From Algoriphagus machipongonensis (lineage in GTDB: Bacteria; Bacteroidota; Bacteroidia; Cytophagales; Cyclobacteriaceae): DNA of 64,000 nucleotides. Under the pieces are notes generated by a model that saw only the letters and a list, made by a program, of their open reading frames with translations, was not told the DNA's origin and did no database searches. Location of the stretch: NCBI RefSeq assembly GCF_000166275.1, contig NZ_CM001023.1:806001-870000 (forward strand), read 5' to 3'. Shown in pieces: positions 1 to 8,765 of the stretch. Each line of letters starts with the position of its first letter. Position 1 is the stretch's first letter. Both the position numbers and the translations under genes were made by a program.

Positions 1-108
1 TACTGAACTAAGAACCTATTGAGATTTAAGAGAGGATTTAAATGAAACTCTTCTTCAAATATTTTTTTAGGGCAATATTTAATGTAAAAGCTGAGTACTT
101 TTAAGATA

Positions 109-1269
109 ATGAATCAAATTATTCCAACAGCAGGTTTAGTATTAGGGCTTTTGGTCAGTTTAGTGCTGATCATTTTTGCTAAGAAGAATCAAAATGGAAA
201 TTGGCTCTTAGGAACCTCTCTATTTTTTCTCTGGTACGGACTGGTGACCACTGAGATTTATCGCTCTGGACTCATCTTGGAATATCCTGCCTTTTCCAGG
301 ACTGGAAATATTTTCTCCTACCTCATTGCTCCATTTTTATACTTTTTTATCAGACAGATCATTGATAGAGGAATTGATTGGAAAAGATGGTACTGGTGGT
401 CTGTTTTTCCAGTCATCTTTTATATGGTGGATTTCTTGCCTTATTTTTTATTGCCCAATTCAGAAAAAATAATGCTCATTAAAGACCAACAAATGGGGGT
501 GTCCAATTTCAGTTTTTCTGAGGGTTGGATCACGCCGGATTATTTCCAATATCATTTTCGACAAATTTGGTCTTTTGTTTTTTTGATACTGGTATATCAG
601 ATGTTTTATAGCCGCAGAAAATTAATACTGCCCTTAAATAATAAGATTAATTTTAAGTTATTCTCCTTCATTTTTGTTCTCACCTGCTTGTATTCTGTTT
701 CCATTATTCCAGGTTACATCAAGAATTTCATCCCTATGAATTGGTATAATCTAACATACCAAAGTTTGACTTTATCCACCACTTTAATATCAACAGCTAT
801 CTTTTTGATATTCAACCCTGGGTTTTTGTATGGTTTTTACTGGGATAAAGAGCCTCAAATTAATGTGGATAACTCTATAAAAAAATCTCAAAAAGAGCCA
901 GAAATTAATTCATCAGATCTTTCCATTTGCAAGGCAATTGGGAGTTTTTTAGAGATGAAAAAAGTATTTTTAAATCCTGCCTATTCGATCCATGATTTAA
1001 GTAGGGAAATTGAAATACCTGTATATAAACTCTCGCCAGCCATTAATTCAGTACATGGGGTGAATTTCAACGTTTGGTTAAATACCTTCAGGATAAGAGA
1101 ATTTGAAAGATTGGCTGAGATAGAAAGTTATCAACAAATGGGGATGGACTTGCTTGCTGAAAAATGTGGGTTTACTAATCGAGCGACTTTTACCAATGCC
1201 TGTAAAAAAATTAAGGGAATGACTCCTGGAGCATATTTAAAAGAGAAGATAAATACTCGTGTCTCTTGA
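109..1269 (+). CDS. AraC-family regulator with seven-helix membrane domain
   Basis: The first 245 residues hold about seven hydrophobic segments (near 4-24, 32-51, 69-83, 95-115, 154-168, 184-204 and 222-243). Residues 275-380 form an AraC-type double helix-turn-helix ending in the usual GFTNRATFTNACKK and MTPGAYL signatures. This membrane-anchored AraC layout is common in Bacteroidota; members are thought to sense something at the cytoplasmic membrane and control nearby genes. It lies 200 bp upstream of, and on the same strand as, the sulfatase and DUF1254 genes, so it may regulate them, which is inference. ATG start; the upstream 108 bases show nothing definite. Confidence 0.85.
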   Translation: MNQIIPTAGLVLGLLVSLVLIIFAKKNQNGNWLLGTSLFFLWYGLVTTEIYRSGLILEYPAFSRTGNIFSYLIAPFLYFFIRQIIDRGIDWKRWYWWSVFPVIFYMVDFLPYFLLPNSEKIMLIKDQQMGVSNFSFSEGWITPDYFQYHFRQIWSFVFLILVYQMFYSRRKLILPLNNKINFKLFSFIFVLTCLYSVSIIPGYIKNFIPMNWYNLTYQSLTLSTTLISTAIFLIFNPGFLYGFYWDKEPQINVDNSIKKSQKEPEINSSDLSICKAIGSFLEMKKVFLNPAYSIHDLSREIEIPVYKLSPAINSVHGVNFNVWLNTFRIREFERLAEIESYQQMGMDLLAEKCGFTNRATFTNACKKIKGMTPGAYLKEKINTRVS

Positions 1270-1470
1270 CAAATAGATGTAAAGTTTTACTGAATCGTTA
1301 CTATTTTTTGAAAGTTGACTTAAAGCCTTACTATATTTTTTTAAATTTAATCTAGGTATTATATTATTTATTCGTTTCGCTGAAGGAAGAAGGTATGATT
1401 AATCGATAGAAATTAATACCTGCTTGAATTTTTGTTTCTGAGTTTTTATCAATCAACTATTTAATAAATC

Positions 1471-3822
1471 ATGAAAAAGTATTTTGTTTCACTTTTCACT
1501 GCATCTGTTCTTTGTGGCAGCCTAATCATATCTGGGCAGGCTCTGGCTCAAAAAAAAGAAGCTGTCAAAAAGCTCCCATATGATGACCCTGCATTCAAAG
1601 GCAAAATAGGAAGAACTTATAAAGACTCCGAAATGGACTGGCCGGAGTTTCCTTCCCCTCCTGAGGGAGCACCAAATGTAATTGTCATCCTACTGGACGA
1701 TGTTGGCTTTGGTATGACCAGTACCTTTGGAGGTTCGGTGCCTACCCCTTATTTGGATTCCTTGGCCAGCGAAGGATTACGCTACAACCGTTTTCATACT
1801 ACAGCGATTTGCGGTCCCACCAGAGCTGCTTTATTGACAGGAAGAAATCACCATAATGCCGCCAACGGATTTCTGCCGGAATGGGCTACGGGATATCCAA
1901 GCTATAATACCCTGATTCCGAGAAGTACTGCTACCATCGGAAAAATGGTAAAATACAATGGAATGAATACAGCCTGGTTTGGTAAAAATCATAATACTCC
2001 GGATTGGGAAACATCTGCTGCCGGGCCTTTCGATCGTTGGCCTACAGCCCTTGGTTTTGATTATTTCTACGGATTTAATACCGGGGAAACCGATCAGTAT
2101 AATCCAGTACTTTTTGAAAATACGGTACCAGTAGAGCCGGAAACATCTCCAGAAGAAGGCTATCACTTCATGACCGATATGACTGATCGGGCTATTTCAT
2201 GGATTCATGGTCAAAAAGCCATTGCTCCTGATAAGCCAGTATTTATGTATTTCGCTCCTGGAGCTATTCATGCGCCTCACCATACTCCTAAAGAATGGAG
2301 AGAAAAATTCAAAGGTCAGTTTGATCATGGCTGGGACCGTGAGCGGGAAATTGTCTATGCGCGTCAGAAAGAAATGGGCGTAATCCCTGCTGATGCCAAG
2401 CTTTCACCGAGAAATGAAAATATCAAAACATGGGATTCCCTCTCTGAAGACGAGAAGAAGTTTTATGCCCTTTTGCAAGAAAATTACGCAGGCTATATGG
2501 CATTTACTGACCATGAAATCGGTCGTTTGTTGGAGGCGATTGGCAAACTTCCTGACGCAGATAATACCCTGATCATGTATATCGTGGGAGATAATGGCGC
2601 CAGTACTGAAGGGGGATTAGAAGGAACGCTGAATGAAATCAAAGCATTGAATGGGATCCAAAGCCAACTTTCTGATAATTTGAAAAGAGCCGATGAAGTA
2701 GGTGAACCAGGTTCTGAACCGCACATTCCCGTCGGTTGGGCTATGGCCGCCAATACGCCGTTCCCATGGGCTAAGCAAGTGGCTTCTCACTTTGGCGGAA
2801 GCCGAAACCCAATGGTAGTTACCTGGCCTAAAGTGATCAAAGATAAAGGTGGTATCCGGTCTCAATTCTTACACGTGATCGATGTGTTGCCAACCATTTT
2901 GGAAGCGACCGGTTTGGAGATGCCGCAATATGTAGATGGTGTGGAGCAAAAACCACTGGATGGGAAATCTTTCCTATCCACTTTTATCGATGCTGATGCT
3001 CCTGAAATTCGGAATACGCAATACTTTGAGATTTTATCCAACCGTGCCTTGTATCATGAGGGTTGGGTGGCAGCACACCAACATACCTTGCCTTGGAGAC
3101 AGGATATCGCTCCGGGTTACCAAAATGAAGTTTGGGAACTCTATAATATTGAGGAAGACTTTTCGGAGGCTGTCAACGTAGCCGATCAATACCCTGAAAA
3201 ATTGGAAGAGTTGAAAGCTATGTGGGAAGAGGAAGCTCAGAAGTACCATGTCTATCCTTTGGATGATCGAGGAGCTGCAAGGTTGACCGTTCCAAAGCCT
3301 TCACTCATTACAGGACGTACTTCCTTTACTTACTACGAGGGGGCAACACGTATTCCAGAGCCTGTGGCGCCGAATACGAAAAATACTTCATGGACTATGG
3401 AGGCAATGTTGGAAACTGCCTCTGGGCATAAAGATGGTGTGGTCAATGCTATTGGGGGTTCCAGTGCAGGCTATGTGCTGTATGTGAAGGATGGCTATCC
3501 GACTTTCGAGTACAATTTCTTTCAGGATAAAATCACCACGATCAAATCCAGTAAAAAACTTCCTGATGGAATGGCTTCTGTGAAAATTGACTTTGCATAC
3601 GATGGTGGAGGTGCTGGAAAAGGAGGCATGTTTACGCTTTACCTCAATAATGAAAAAGTCGGAGAAGCTCGAGTAGATGCTACCGTTCCAGCGCGCTTCG
3701 GTATCGATACGTTTGGAATAGGCGAGGATACGGGTTCACCGGTGACAAAAAGTTATCCTGCACCATTTGAATTCCAGGGTAAAATTGCAGAGGTGAACAT
3801 TGAATTGAAACCTGAAAAGTAG
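1471..3822 (+). CDS. Secreted type I arylsulfatase
   Basis: 783 residues with a Sec signal peptide (about 1-26, ending in ALA-Q). The sulfatase fold starts at about residue 67 with the metal-binding LLDD (D76-D77). The CxPxR signature CGPTR begins at Cys114, the residue that is oxidised to formylglycine in active type I sulfatases, and is followed by LLTGR. A further metal site is seen in VGDNGAS. After about residue 620 there is a concanavalin/LamG-like beta-rich C-terminus. It should hydrolyse a sulfate ester outside the cytoplasmic membrane; the substrate cannot be read from the sequence. No sulfatase-maturing enzyme is present in the window. It is followed 34 bp later by the DUF1254 lipoproteins. 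Confidence 0.93.
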   Translation: MKKYFVSLFTASVLCGSLIISGQALAQKKEAVKKLPYDDPAFKGKIGRTYKDSEMDWPEFPSPPEGAPNVIVILLDDVGFGMTSTFGGSVPTPYLDSLASEGLRYNRFHTTAICGPTRAALLTGRNHHNAANGFLPEWATGYPSYNTLIPRSTATIGKMVKYNGMNTAWFGKNHNTPDWETSAAGPFDRWPTALGFDYFYGFNTGETDQYNPVLFENTVPVEPETSPEEGYHFMTDMTDRAISWIHGQKAIAPDKPVFMYFAPGAIHAPHHTPKEWREKFKGQFDHGWDREREIVYARQKEMGVIPADAKLSPRNENIKTWDSLSEDEKKFYALLQENYAGYMAFTDHEIGRLLEAIGKLPDADNTLIMYIVGDNGASTEGGLEGTLNEIKALNGIQSQLSDNLKRADEVGEPGSEPHIPVGWAMAANTPFPWAKQVASHFGGSRNPMVVTWPKVIKDKGGIRSQFLHVIDVLPTILEATGLEMPQYVDGVEQKPLDGKSFLSTFIDADAPEIRNTQYFEILSNRALYHEGWVAAHQHTLPWRQDIAPGYQNEVWELYNIEEDFSEAVNVADQYPEKLEELKAMWEEEAQKYHVYPLDDRGAARLTVPKPSLITGRTSFTYYEGATRIPEPVAPNTKNTSWTMEAMLETASGHKDGVVNAIGGSSAGYVLYVKDGYPTFEYNFFQDKITTIKSSKKLPDGMASVKIDFAYDGGGAGKGGMFTLYLNNEKVGEARVDATVPARFGIDTFGIGEDTGSPVTKSYPAPFEFQGKIAEVNIELKPEK

Positions 3823-3856
3823 TCTTAATAGATTTCAATCCGAGAATTTTTGAATT

Positions 3857-5380
3857 ATGAAAAAGCACATTTTAAACTTATCTCTGGCGGCAGCTGTCCT
3901 AGTGACGGCTTGCCAGCCACAAGAAAAAGAATCTACAAACGGAAACAACGAAACGTCCAATGGAATGGCACTGGAAAATGCCACTTTAGAAGGAGATGAA
4001 ACCATCACTACGCCTTATGGAGAGATAACATTGACAGATAATTATATTTCAGATGAAAGTTCCGAGAAGTTGTTTAATGCAATGGACTTGCAAAGGGCTT
4101 CTCAGGCGTACATCTGGTCTACTCCGCTAGTGAGTATAACTACCTGGAGAGATAATCAGGGTGAGGTGTATGGCTCAGATCAATTTGGAACTTTCGCTGT
4201 TCTGCAAAGTTTTAATGAAAAGTTAGGTATTGTTACCGCAAACCTCACAACACCTTATATTTTTTCATTTGCAAATTTATCGAATGGCGTGCTTGAGATC
4301 GATTACCCAGTAGGTCAAACTGCCGGAGGTATTCTGGATTTTTGGCAACGTCCAGTAGCCGATTTGGGACTCACAGGCCCTGATCAGGGGAAAGGTGGAA
4401 AATACATCATAGTTGGTCCTGAAGACGATTTATCAAAGTATAAGAAAGATGGCGTTTTTCTATTTCAATCTGCCACAAATAATATCTTGATTGCCACCCG
4501 TATCATCAACCCAGACCCTGCCTTTAGTAAAAAGTTTCAGAGCGAATTGGGAATGACCCAGGGGGGGACAAAAGCCGATATCAAGTTTACGGAAGGTTTG
4601 GACAAAGCATGGTCTGCCACTGCGCCAAGAGGTTTAGACTATTGGAAAAAGCTAAGCGACATCATCAACGATGAACCTGTAAGAGAACAGGATAAAGTTT
4701 GGTTGGCCATGTTAGAGCCTTTAGGAATTGAAAAAGGCAAGGATTTTAATCCCAATGAAAGACAGAAAAAAATACTTCTGAAAGGTGCAGCAATGGGGGA
4801 ATTGATGGCCAGAAACAACCAGATTAATCCAAGGTTTACCAAACCTTATTGGGAAGGAACCTATTGGTACAAAAGCTTTGATTTCACAACAGCTCAGGAA
4901 ACAGTTACAAAAGTTCAGTTAGACGAACGGGCCACTTGGTTTTATGAAGCGGTAGGAAGCTCTGAAGGCATGGTAAACCCTGTACCAGGAAAGGGTCAGG
5001 TGTACATGACATCTAAGCGGGATAAAAATGGGGAGCTTTTAAGAGCAGACAAAACCTATAAACTAAGAGTACCTAAGGATGTGCCTGTTGGGCAATTTTG
5101 GTCTATAACCCTTTATAGCGAAAACACCAGAAGAGCGTATGAAAACGGTACAGGAACCATTCGCGGATCGGGGCTTAATAGTCGGTTAGAGGATTTGGTG
5201 GTGAATGAAGATGGCAGCATAGATATTTACATCGGGCCAAAAGCTCCTGAAGGATTTGAGAAGAACCACTTAAAGACCGTTGGGGATGATGGATGGTTTA
5301 TCTATTTCCGATTATATGCACCCTTAGAGCCATTTTTTGATAAATCCTTTCAACTACCCGATTGGGAAATGATCGACTAG
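3857..5380 (+). CDS. DUF1254/DUF1214 lipoprotein (first paralogue)
   Basis: 507 residues with a lipoprotein signal peptide (MKKHILNLS... lipobox VTAC, Cys19). The N-terminal half (about 70-200) fits DUF1254, with the IDYP...GLTGPDQGKGGKY block. The C-terminal quarter (about 380-500) fits DUF1214, with the FWSITLY and GWFIYFRLY motifs. The biochemical role of this pair of domains is unknown. The gene follows the sulfatase by 34 bp and precedes a second copy of the same architecture, so the three are probably co-transcribed. The product is expected to be anchored in the envelope. Confidence 0.88.
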   Translation: MKKHILNLSLAAAVLVTACQPQEKESTNGNNETSNGMALENATLEGDETITTPYGEITLTDNYISDESSEKLFNAMDLQRASQAYIWSTPLVSITTWRDNQGEVYGSDQFGTFAVLQSFNEKLGIVTANLTTPYIFSFANLSNGVLEIDYPVGQTAGGILDFWQRPVADLGLTGPDQGKGGKYIIVGPEDDLSKYKKDGVFLFQSATNNILIATRIINPDPAFSKKFQSELGMTQGGTKADIKFTEGLDKAWSATAPRGLDYWKKLSDIINDEPVREQDKVWLAMLEPLGIEKGKDFNPNERQKKILLKGAAMGELMARNNQINPRFTKPYWEGTYWYKSFDFTTAQETVTKVQLDERATWFYEAVGSSEGMVNPVPGKGQVYMTSKRDKNGELLRADKTYKLRVPKDVPVGQFWSITLYSENTRRAYENGTGTIRGSGLNSRLEDLVVNEDGSIDIYIGPKAPEGFEKNHLKTVGDDGWFIYFRLYAPLEPFFDKSFQLPDWEMID

Positions 5381-5436
5381 AATATGAACTGTTTCAGATA
5401 AAGCAGAAAAAACTTAGGACCATACATTTTAAAATT

Positions 5437-6990
5437 ATGAACAAACATATTTTAAACTTATCCATAGGATTGGCAATTGTTTTTACCGCTTGCCAGCCAC
5501 AAGAAAAACAAACTACAATTGCTGAAACTGACCATTATGGAACTTTGGCAAACCTACCTTTTGAAAATGATTTCCCTACCAAGGAAACGGTAGAAACATT
5601 AGAAGACGAAGTTTATTTTCAACGTGCGGTACAAGTGTACCACTGGGCTCTACCTGCCATGAATATGTATTCCATGAAAGAGGCGGTAGCAAATGAATTT
5701 GGTAGTGGCTATGAGGTGTTGGCGGTGTATAAGGATAGGCTAAATGCAAAAACCATCATCACTACTCCAAATTCTGATGTGATATATGGAATAGGTTTTC
5801 TGGATCTAAAAGCGGATGGCCCGATGGTGATTGACGCTCCGCCCATGTTGCAGGCGTTGATTGATGACATGTGGCACCGTCCTATTGATGGGCCTACAAT
5901 TGATGGAAAAAAATATTCGGCGGATATTGGTTTGCCTGGGCCTGACAAAGGCAAAGGTGGAAAATACCTCATTTTGCCTCCCGATTATTCCGGAGATATT
6001 GATGCCAAAAATTATTTTGTTTACAACAGCCGAACGAATGGGGTGTTTGTGTTTTTAAGGTCCTTTTTTGAAGACCCTAACAATTTGAAACCTGCTGCTG
6101 AAAATATGATGAGGATAAAAATTTATCCTTACGGTAAAGAAAGTGAGGCGAAGGAAATGAAATTCCCAAATGCGTCTAACATTCCCGTTAATATGGTAGC
6201 TCCTCAGGATATCACCTATTTCGAAATGTTGAATCGATTTGTCCAAAATGAAGTGGTTGATGAATCTGATAGTTATATGCGGGGAATGCTCGCGGCAATC
6301 GGTATAGAAAAAGGGAAACCATTTGAGCCTACTGATCACCAGAAAGAATTGCTGAACGATGCCGCGCAAACGGCCTGGAAAATGGCCAAGGTCATTGCAT
6401 TTAATACTTGGGAAACCCTTCCAAAAGCAAAATGGTATAGTGACCGCCAATGGAATTCGCATATTAGGGATGGAGGGGAAACATTTGGAAAAGCATACGA
6501 CGATTTTGAATTCAAAGTAGCTGGTATGGAGGAAACTGATGTGGATGCAAGACTACATATGTTCTTAAATGCCTATTCCATTAGCCCGGGTATGGGAAGC
6601 ACCACACCAGGTGTCGGTGCCAAATATCTTGAAGCTGCAAAAGATTCGGACGGCAATTTCCTTGATGGCGGCGAGACTTATAAGCTGACATTACCAGCAA
6701 ATATTCCTGCGAAAAACTTCTGGTCTATCACGGCTTATGATCCTGTTACGGCTGCAGGGCTTGATAATGGGCAAGCTTTTCCTTCTCTAGGTTCAAGAGA
6801 TATGCCCAAGAAAAATGAGGATGGTTCTACTACTATCTATTTTTCTCCAGAAGCTCCCGAAGGTATGGAAGGCAATTGGGTGAAAACAGTACCGGGTAAA
6901 GGTTGGTTTACCTTACTTAGATTGTATGGTCCTGAAGAAGCCTTTTTTGACAAAAGTTGGGTTCCGGGAGATTTTGAAAAGGTTGAATAA
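5437..6990 (+). CDS. DUF1254/DUF1214 lipoprotein (second paralogue)
   Basis: 517 residues from ATG 5437. The open frame extends upstream to 5362, but 5437 gives a proper lipoprotein signal (MNKHILNLS, lipobox FTAC) almost identical to that of the preceding gene. DUF1254 covers about residues 60-190 (GLPGPDKGKGGKY) and DUF1214 about 400-510 (FWSITAYDP, GWFTLLRLYGPEEAFFDKSW). The mature parts of the two paralogues are clearly diverged while the leader peptides match even at the DNA level, pointing to an old tandem duplication. Function unknown. Confidence 0.88.
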   Translation: MNKHILNLSIGLAIVFTACQPQEKQTTIAETDHYGTLANLPFENDFPTKETVETLEDEVYFQRAVQVYHWALPAMNMYSMKEAVANEFGSGYEVLAVYKDRLNAKTIITTPNSDVIYGIGFLDLKADGPMVIDAPPMLQALIDDMWHRPIDGPTIDGKKYSADIGLPGPDKGKGGKYLILPPDYSGDIDAKNYFVYNSRTNGVFVFLRSFFEDPNNLKPAAENMMRIKIYPYGKESEAKEMKFPNASNIPVNMVAPQDITYFEMLNRFVQNEVVDESDSYMRGMLAAIGIEKGKPFEPTDHQKELLNDAAQTAWKMAKVIAFNTWETLPKAKWYSDRQWNSHIRDGGETFGKAYDDFEFKVAGMEETDVDARLHMFLNAYSISPGMGSTTPGVGAKYLEAAKDSDGNFLDGGETYKLTLPANIPAKNFWSITAYDPVTAAGLDNGQAFPSLGSRDMPKKNEDGSTTIYFSPEAPEGMEGNWVKTVPGKGWFTLLRLYGPEEAFFDKSWVPGDFEKVE

Positions 6991-7043
6991 ACCTGGCCAC
7001 CACTATGTGTATTTTGAGGTTGAATATTAAAAAGGCATGGTCT

Positions 7044-7066
7044 AGGCGTAATTTCTAATTACGCCT
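7044..7066 (+). repeat. REP-like 23-nt hairpin (left of RAYT remnant)
   Basis: Perfect 9-bp stem (AGGCGTAAT ... ATTACGCCT) around a 5-nt loop. It is not followed by a T-run, so it is a poor intrinsic terminator for the DUF1254 gene. It has the same length and layout as the hairpin at 7318-7340, with compensating stem changes. Confidence 0.6.
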
Positions 7067-7101
7067 TCCTTTAAATACAAAATTGAAATTTGCTATTTTA
7101 A

Positions 7102-7286
7102 AAACATGACTTTGTGGGAGAACATCAGATAAGAAATCAAGAACTACCTTTTTTTCTAACCTTCCATGTTGTGGGTCGGGCAGATGTTTTAGCAGAAAAG
7201 TACATCATGTTTTGATTTTGGAGAACCTTTAGGATTGCCGCATTGAAAAAGGCTTGATTGAAGTGGATTATTGGATAGGGTACTAA
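7102..7286 (+). pseudogene. Remnant of REP-associated tyrosine transposase (RAYT/IS200-like)
   Basis: Two decayed pieces can be read. At 7102-7215 one frame gives ...NQELPFFLTFHVVGRADVLAEKY then a stop. This resembles the start of RAYT (Y1_Tnp-related) proteins, which typically read YFxTFxVVGWxDVFTRKxY. At 7242-7286, in another frame, IEKGLIEVDYWIGY and a stop resembles a RAYT C-terminus (SSAR...KGLI/LxV). The catalytic core with the HUH motif and tyrosine is gone. Both pieces lie between two related 23-nt hairpins. Assigned by recognising family-like strings, not by a search. Confidence 0.55.
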
Positions 7287-7317
7287 GGTGAAGTTTCAAA
7301 ATTTAACCAGCCCCTCT

Positions 7318-7344
7318 AAGCGTAGATTGTATCTACGCTTTTTT
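7318..7344 (+). repeat. REP-like hairpin that also resembles an intrinsic terminator
   Basis: A 10-bp perfect stem (AAGCGTAGAT / ATCTACGCTT) with loop TGT at 7318-7340, followed by a T-run (7339-7344). It is the right-hand partner of the hairpin at 7044-7066 and could terminate transcription coming from the DUF1254 genes. Confidence 0.6.
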
Positions 7345-7385
7345 ATTTTATAGAATTTGTAATTCGAAGTTACCGGTACTTTTCG

Positions 7386-7447
7386 GCCTTTGCGCCTCCC
7401 GATAGCCACCGGGAGCGGGAGCCTTTGTGATCTTTGCAGTTAAGAAG
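7386..7447 (+). repeat. GCAAAG-type iteron interrupted by a CCCGATAG palindrome
   Basis: Reads cctttgcgcc, then a GC-rich stretch (about 7397-7420) containing the imperfect palindrome CTCCCGATAGCCACCGGGAG, then cctttgtgatctttgcag followed by ttaag. Without the inserted piece it would be a continuous series of CTTTGYG units like the one at 7630-7662. The palindrome is about 20 nt long. Confidence 0.5.
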
Positions 7448-7511
7448 AAAAAAAACCTCAAAGGTTATTTGTAAAGGCTTTTCTTACTGGTCGTGCCTTT
7501 GGCACTCAATT

Positions 7512-7562
7512 TTATAAAGAGATCTTTATACCCAGCATGGCGCTATGCTGATGCTGGGTTGA
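7512..7562 (+). repeat. Hairpin-rich mobile-element remnant
   Basis: An 8-bp stem CCCAGCAT...ATGCTGGG (7531-7558) encloses a second short inverted repeat, and small hairpins lie on either side (GTGCCTTTGGCAC at 7493-7505). The interval 7345-7690 contains no open frame; together with its neighbours it looks like a sink for short repeats. Confidence 0.4.
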
Positions 7563-7629
7563 AACGAATCGCACCTTTGGTGTTTAGATTAAGGCAGCAT
7601 TCAAGAGTTTTGCACTACGCCTACACAGG

Positions 7630-7669
7630 AGCCTTTGTGTTCCTTTGTGATCTTTGCGGTTAAAAAAAA
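7630..7669 (+). repeat. CTTTGTG/CTTTGCG iteron followed by an A-run
   Basis: The units cctttgtg, tcctttgtga and tctttgcggtt are followed by a run of A. Read on the other strand this is AACC-GCAAAG-at-CACAAAG-ga-ACACAAAG. The layout matches the AACC-GCATAG-CATAG-CACATAG termini at 35795-35962 and 36634-36799. Confidence 0.5.
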
Positions 7670-7772
7670 GTAAACCTTCGAGGTTAGAAAAAACCCCAAC
7701 TGAAAATCAGATTTCTCCAGCTTCAAATTATTGATTTCCCTAAATTATTTTTGGATTCACCTATGATTTCCC

Positions 7773-8765
7773 TCAAAACCAAAATCCAACTATCCGCTCT
7801 ATGGTCCAAAAAGTAGCGATTGAACCTATTGCATAGGCCGGAATCTGTTTAACATGAAGAGACCAGTCTTTTTTCATTGCTAATAAACTCATCGCTCCAC
7901 TGGCAACAATAACAAAAATAATCTGTCCCAGCTCAACTCCGATATTAAAGAAGGCTAATGCAAGAGGAATCTCAGTTTGCGGTAAACCGATTTCTGAAAG
8001 AGCTCCAGCAAATCCAAAACCATGAAGAAGGCCAAATGAGAATGCTACTAGCCATGGTTTTTTACTGGTAAGAGTTGGTGTTCCCTTCTCTAGTTTAATG
8101 ATTTCCATGGCCAAGAACACAATGCTCAAGGCAATGACAGCTTCTACTGGAGGTCCGGGTAAGTTAGCTATTCCCAAGACTGAAAAACTGAGAGTAATAC
8201 TATGTGCTAAAGTAAAAGCAGTAACTGTTTTTAAAAGTTTTTTGAAGCCGACAGAAATAATCAATAAGGCCAATACAAACAACAAATGGTCGAAGCCAAA
8301 TAAAATATGCTCAATCCCTAAAATTGAATAGGTTTTTGCCACACCCCATTTACTAGTCTTTCCCGGCAAAAGTATTTGTGGTTGATCTGGCTTTAGCATT
8401 AAGGTGATTTTTTCACCGTTTAGGTATTCTATATTCACCAATACATCGACCATCGTTTTTTCTAGATTGTTGATGGTCAATTGGGAACCCGGTAATCGAC
8501 TTGAACCTTCAAGATTGAAATGAAAGACAAGGGCATCTGCAGACATCGTTCTTTCAGAAGCTTCCGTCAAAGTGAAATTTTCAGAAAAAATAGGCTGGAG
8601 GCTAATGACCATATCTCCTTTGCGGGGAACTTTCCAAAGTACCTGGTACGAATTTTCAGAGATTTGTTTGATCTGAAGATAGGCTGGACGAATTTCATGA
8701 GCCCAGGAATTAGTTGAAAAGCCAAGGATGAAAAACAAGAGACCTATGACTAAGTATCTTTTCAT
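7773..8765 (-). CDS. HupE/UreJ-family membrane protein
   Basis: 330 residues. A signal peptide ends at AHEIRPAYL, the typical mature start of this family; an extracytoplasmic beta-rich part runs to about residue 145. Six transmembrane helices follow, with the conserved IEHILFGFDHLLF (about 150-162) and LLHGFGFAG motifs, histidine-rich in a way that suggests metal handling. Relatives are linked to nickel/cobalt uptake, but this subgroup has no proven substrate. The start codon overlaps the stop of the parvulin gene (ATGA), showing translational coupling. Confidence 0.85.
   Translation of the reverse strand: MKRYLVIGLLFFILGFSTNSWAHEIRPAYLQIKQISENSYQVLWKVPRKGDMVISLQPIFSENFTLTEASERTMSADALVFHFNLEGSSRLPGSQLTINNLEKTMVDVLVNIEYLNGEKITLMLKPDQPQILLPGKTSKWGVAKTYSILGIEHILFGFDHLLFVLALLIISVGFKKLLKTVTAFTLAHSITLSFSVLGIANLPGPPVEAVIALSIVFLAMEIIKLEKGTPTLTSKKPWLVAFSFGLLHGFGFAGALSEIGLPQTEIPLALAFFNIGVELGQIIFVIVASGAMSLLAMKKDWSLHVKQIPAYAIGSIATFWTIERIVGFWF

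Noticed and set aside
7044-7066. Intrinsic terminator of the DUF1254 operon
   Set aside because: No T-run follows; better explained as REP-like hairpin.
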